This document shows, piece after piece, positions 63,824 through 64,000 of a stretch of 64,000 bases of DNA; the stretch's first letter is position 1; every line of letters begins with the position of its first letter. The notes below the pieces were generated by a model that saw nothing but the letters and a program-made list of their open reading frames with translations, did not search any database and was not told where the DNA came from. Origin of the DNA: Rhodobacteraceae bacterium SB2 (GTDB taxonomy: Bacteria > Pseudomonadota > Alphaproteobacteria > Rhodobacterales > Rhodobacteraceae); assembly GCA_001642945.1 (NCBI GenBank), contig LGRT01000004.1:310001-374000 (forward strand), read 5' to 3'. The position numbers were made by a program, and so were the translations under genes.

Positions 63824-63958
63824 AACAAACCTGTCTAGCGCGTCAAAAGCCCGTGGCATGTAAACGTTTAAAATACCCCTATTTTGCGATCTAGCAAAGT
63901 TTTACAATATGCGATTATCGATGGAAGAATCGCCGCCACTCATGCTAAACCTTGTGGT

Positions 63959-64000
63959 ATGCAAGCTGAGACACCCCATATCTTCAAAGAACGCCCCCTG
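63959..64000 (+). CDS. Possible 5' end of a further gene (cut by window edge)
   Basis: An ATG at 63959 opens a frame that continues to the window edge (14 codons, starting MQAETPHIFKERPL). No ribosome-binding site is clear, and the protein is not recognisable from so few residues. Reported only because the edge may truncate a real gene. Confidence 0.25.
   Translation, partial: MQAETPHIFKERPL

Overview
The window reads as chromosome of a Roseobacter-group (Rhodobacterales) alphaproteobacterium. Pointers are the RpoE/ChrR sigma/anti-sigma pair with an FAD-protein/DUF1365 operon, FAD-GcvT dimethylglycine dehydrogenase-like proteins beside an MttB-like methyltransferase, the small RTX protein, the TIGR03862 flavoprotein, and moderate GC with long tight operons. 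The genus is not proven by anything visible. I see no rRNA, tRNA, CRISPR array, prophage or insertion sequence.

Layout. 0.5-7 kb: rpe, a redoxin and gph in one operon; a formamidase-like hydrolase divergent from succinate-semialdehyde dehydrogenase; a DMT transporter; truB. 7-11.7 kb: DUF1643, DUF5665 and a small RTX protein lie between truB and rpsO-pnp. 12-18.6 kb: an aldehyde dehydrogenase, then a methylated-amine module (FAD-GcvT dehydrogenase and MttB-like methyltransferase) with a divergent LysR regulator. 18.6-37.2 kb: a large cyclitol (inositol-type) catabolic region. 37.3-40.4 kb: a small lipoprotein and a second FAD-GcvT enzyme. 40.6-47.2 kb: mreB-mreC-mreD-mrdA-rodA plus a GhrA-like reductase. 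47.2-52 kb: a lone NAD-type formate dehydrogenase alpha subunit, a histidine phosphatase and a lysine-forming saccharopine dehydrogenase. 52.1-57.6 kb: SDR/MFS/DUF1365/FAD-protein operon divergent from rpoE-chrR. 57.6-64 kb: a bisphosphate nucleotidase-like phosphatase, PmbA, two SDRs, an enoyl-CoA hydratase, an HNH protein and a TIGR03862 flavoprotein.

The centrepiece is the cyclitol region. It encodes an ABC importer (binding protein, permease, ATPase), a LacI-type repressor, IolD and IolE homologues, two different IolB-family isomerases, a PfkB kinase (IolC-like), a class II aldolase (IolJ-like), two Gfo/Idh/MocA dehydrogenases, two further TIM-barrel isomerases, two NAD-dependent 2-/3-hydroxyacid dehydrogenases and a MocE-like Rieske ferredoxin. 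Three almost identical 18-bp palindromes (TTTGCAACCGGTTGCAAA) sit in exactly three divergent promoter regions: before iolD, before the kinase/TIM-barrel pair, and between the repressor gene and the importer. This ties at least five transcription units into one regulon. The duplicated chemistry, the MocE-like protein and a permease with an unusually long predicted periplasmic insertion suggest that the pathway handles more than myo-inositol, for example scyllo-inositol, an inosamine/rhizopine or a methylated cyclitol. That substrate assignment is inference.

A second regulatory point is the rpoE region. Both divergent promoters can be read as T(G/C)ATCC-N18-TAG, so the sigma factor probably drives its own operon and the opposing four-gene, translationally coupled lipid-related operon.
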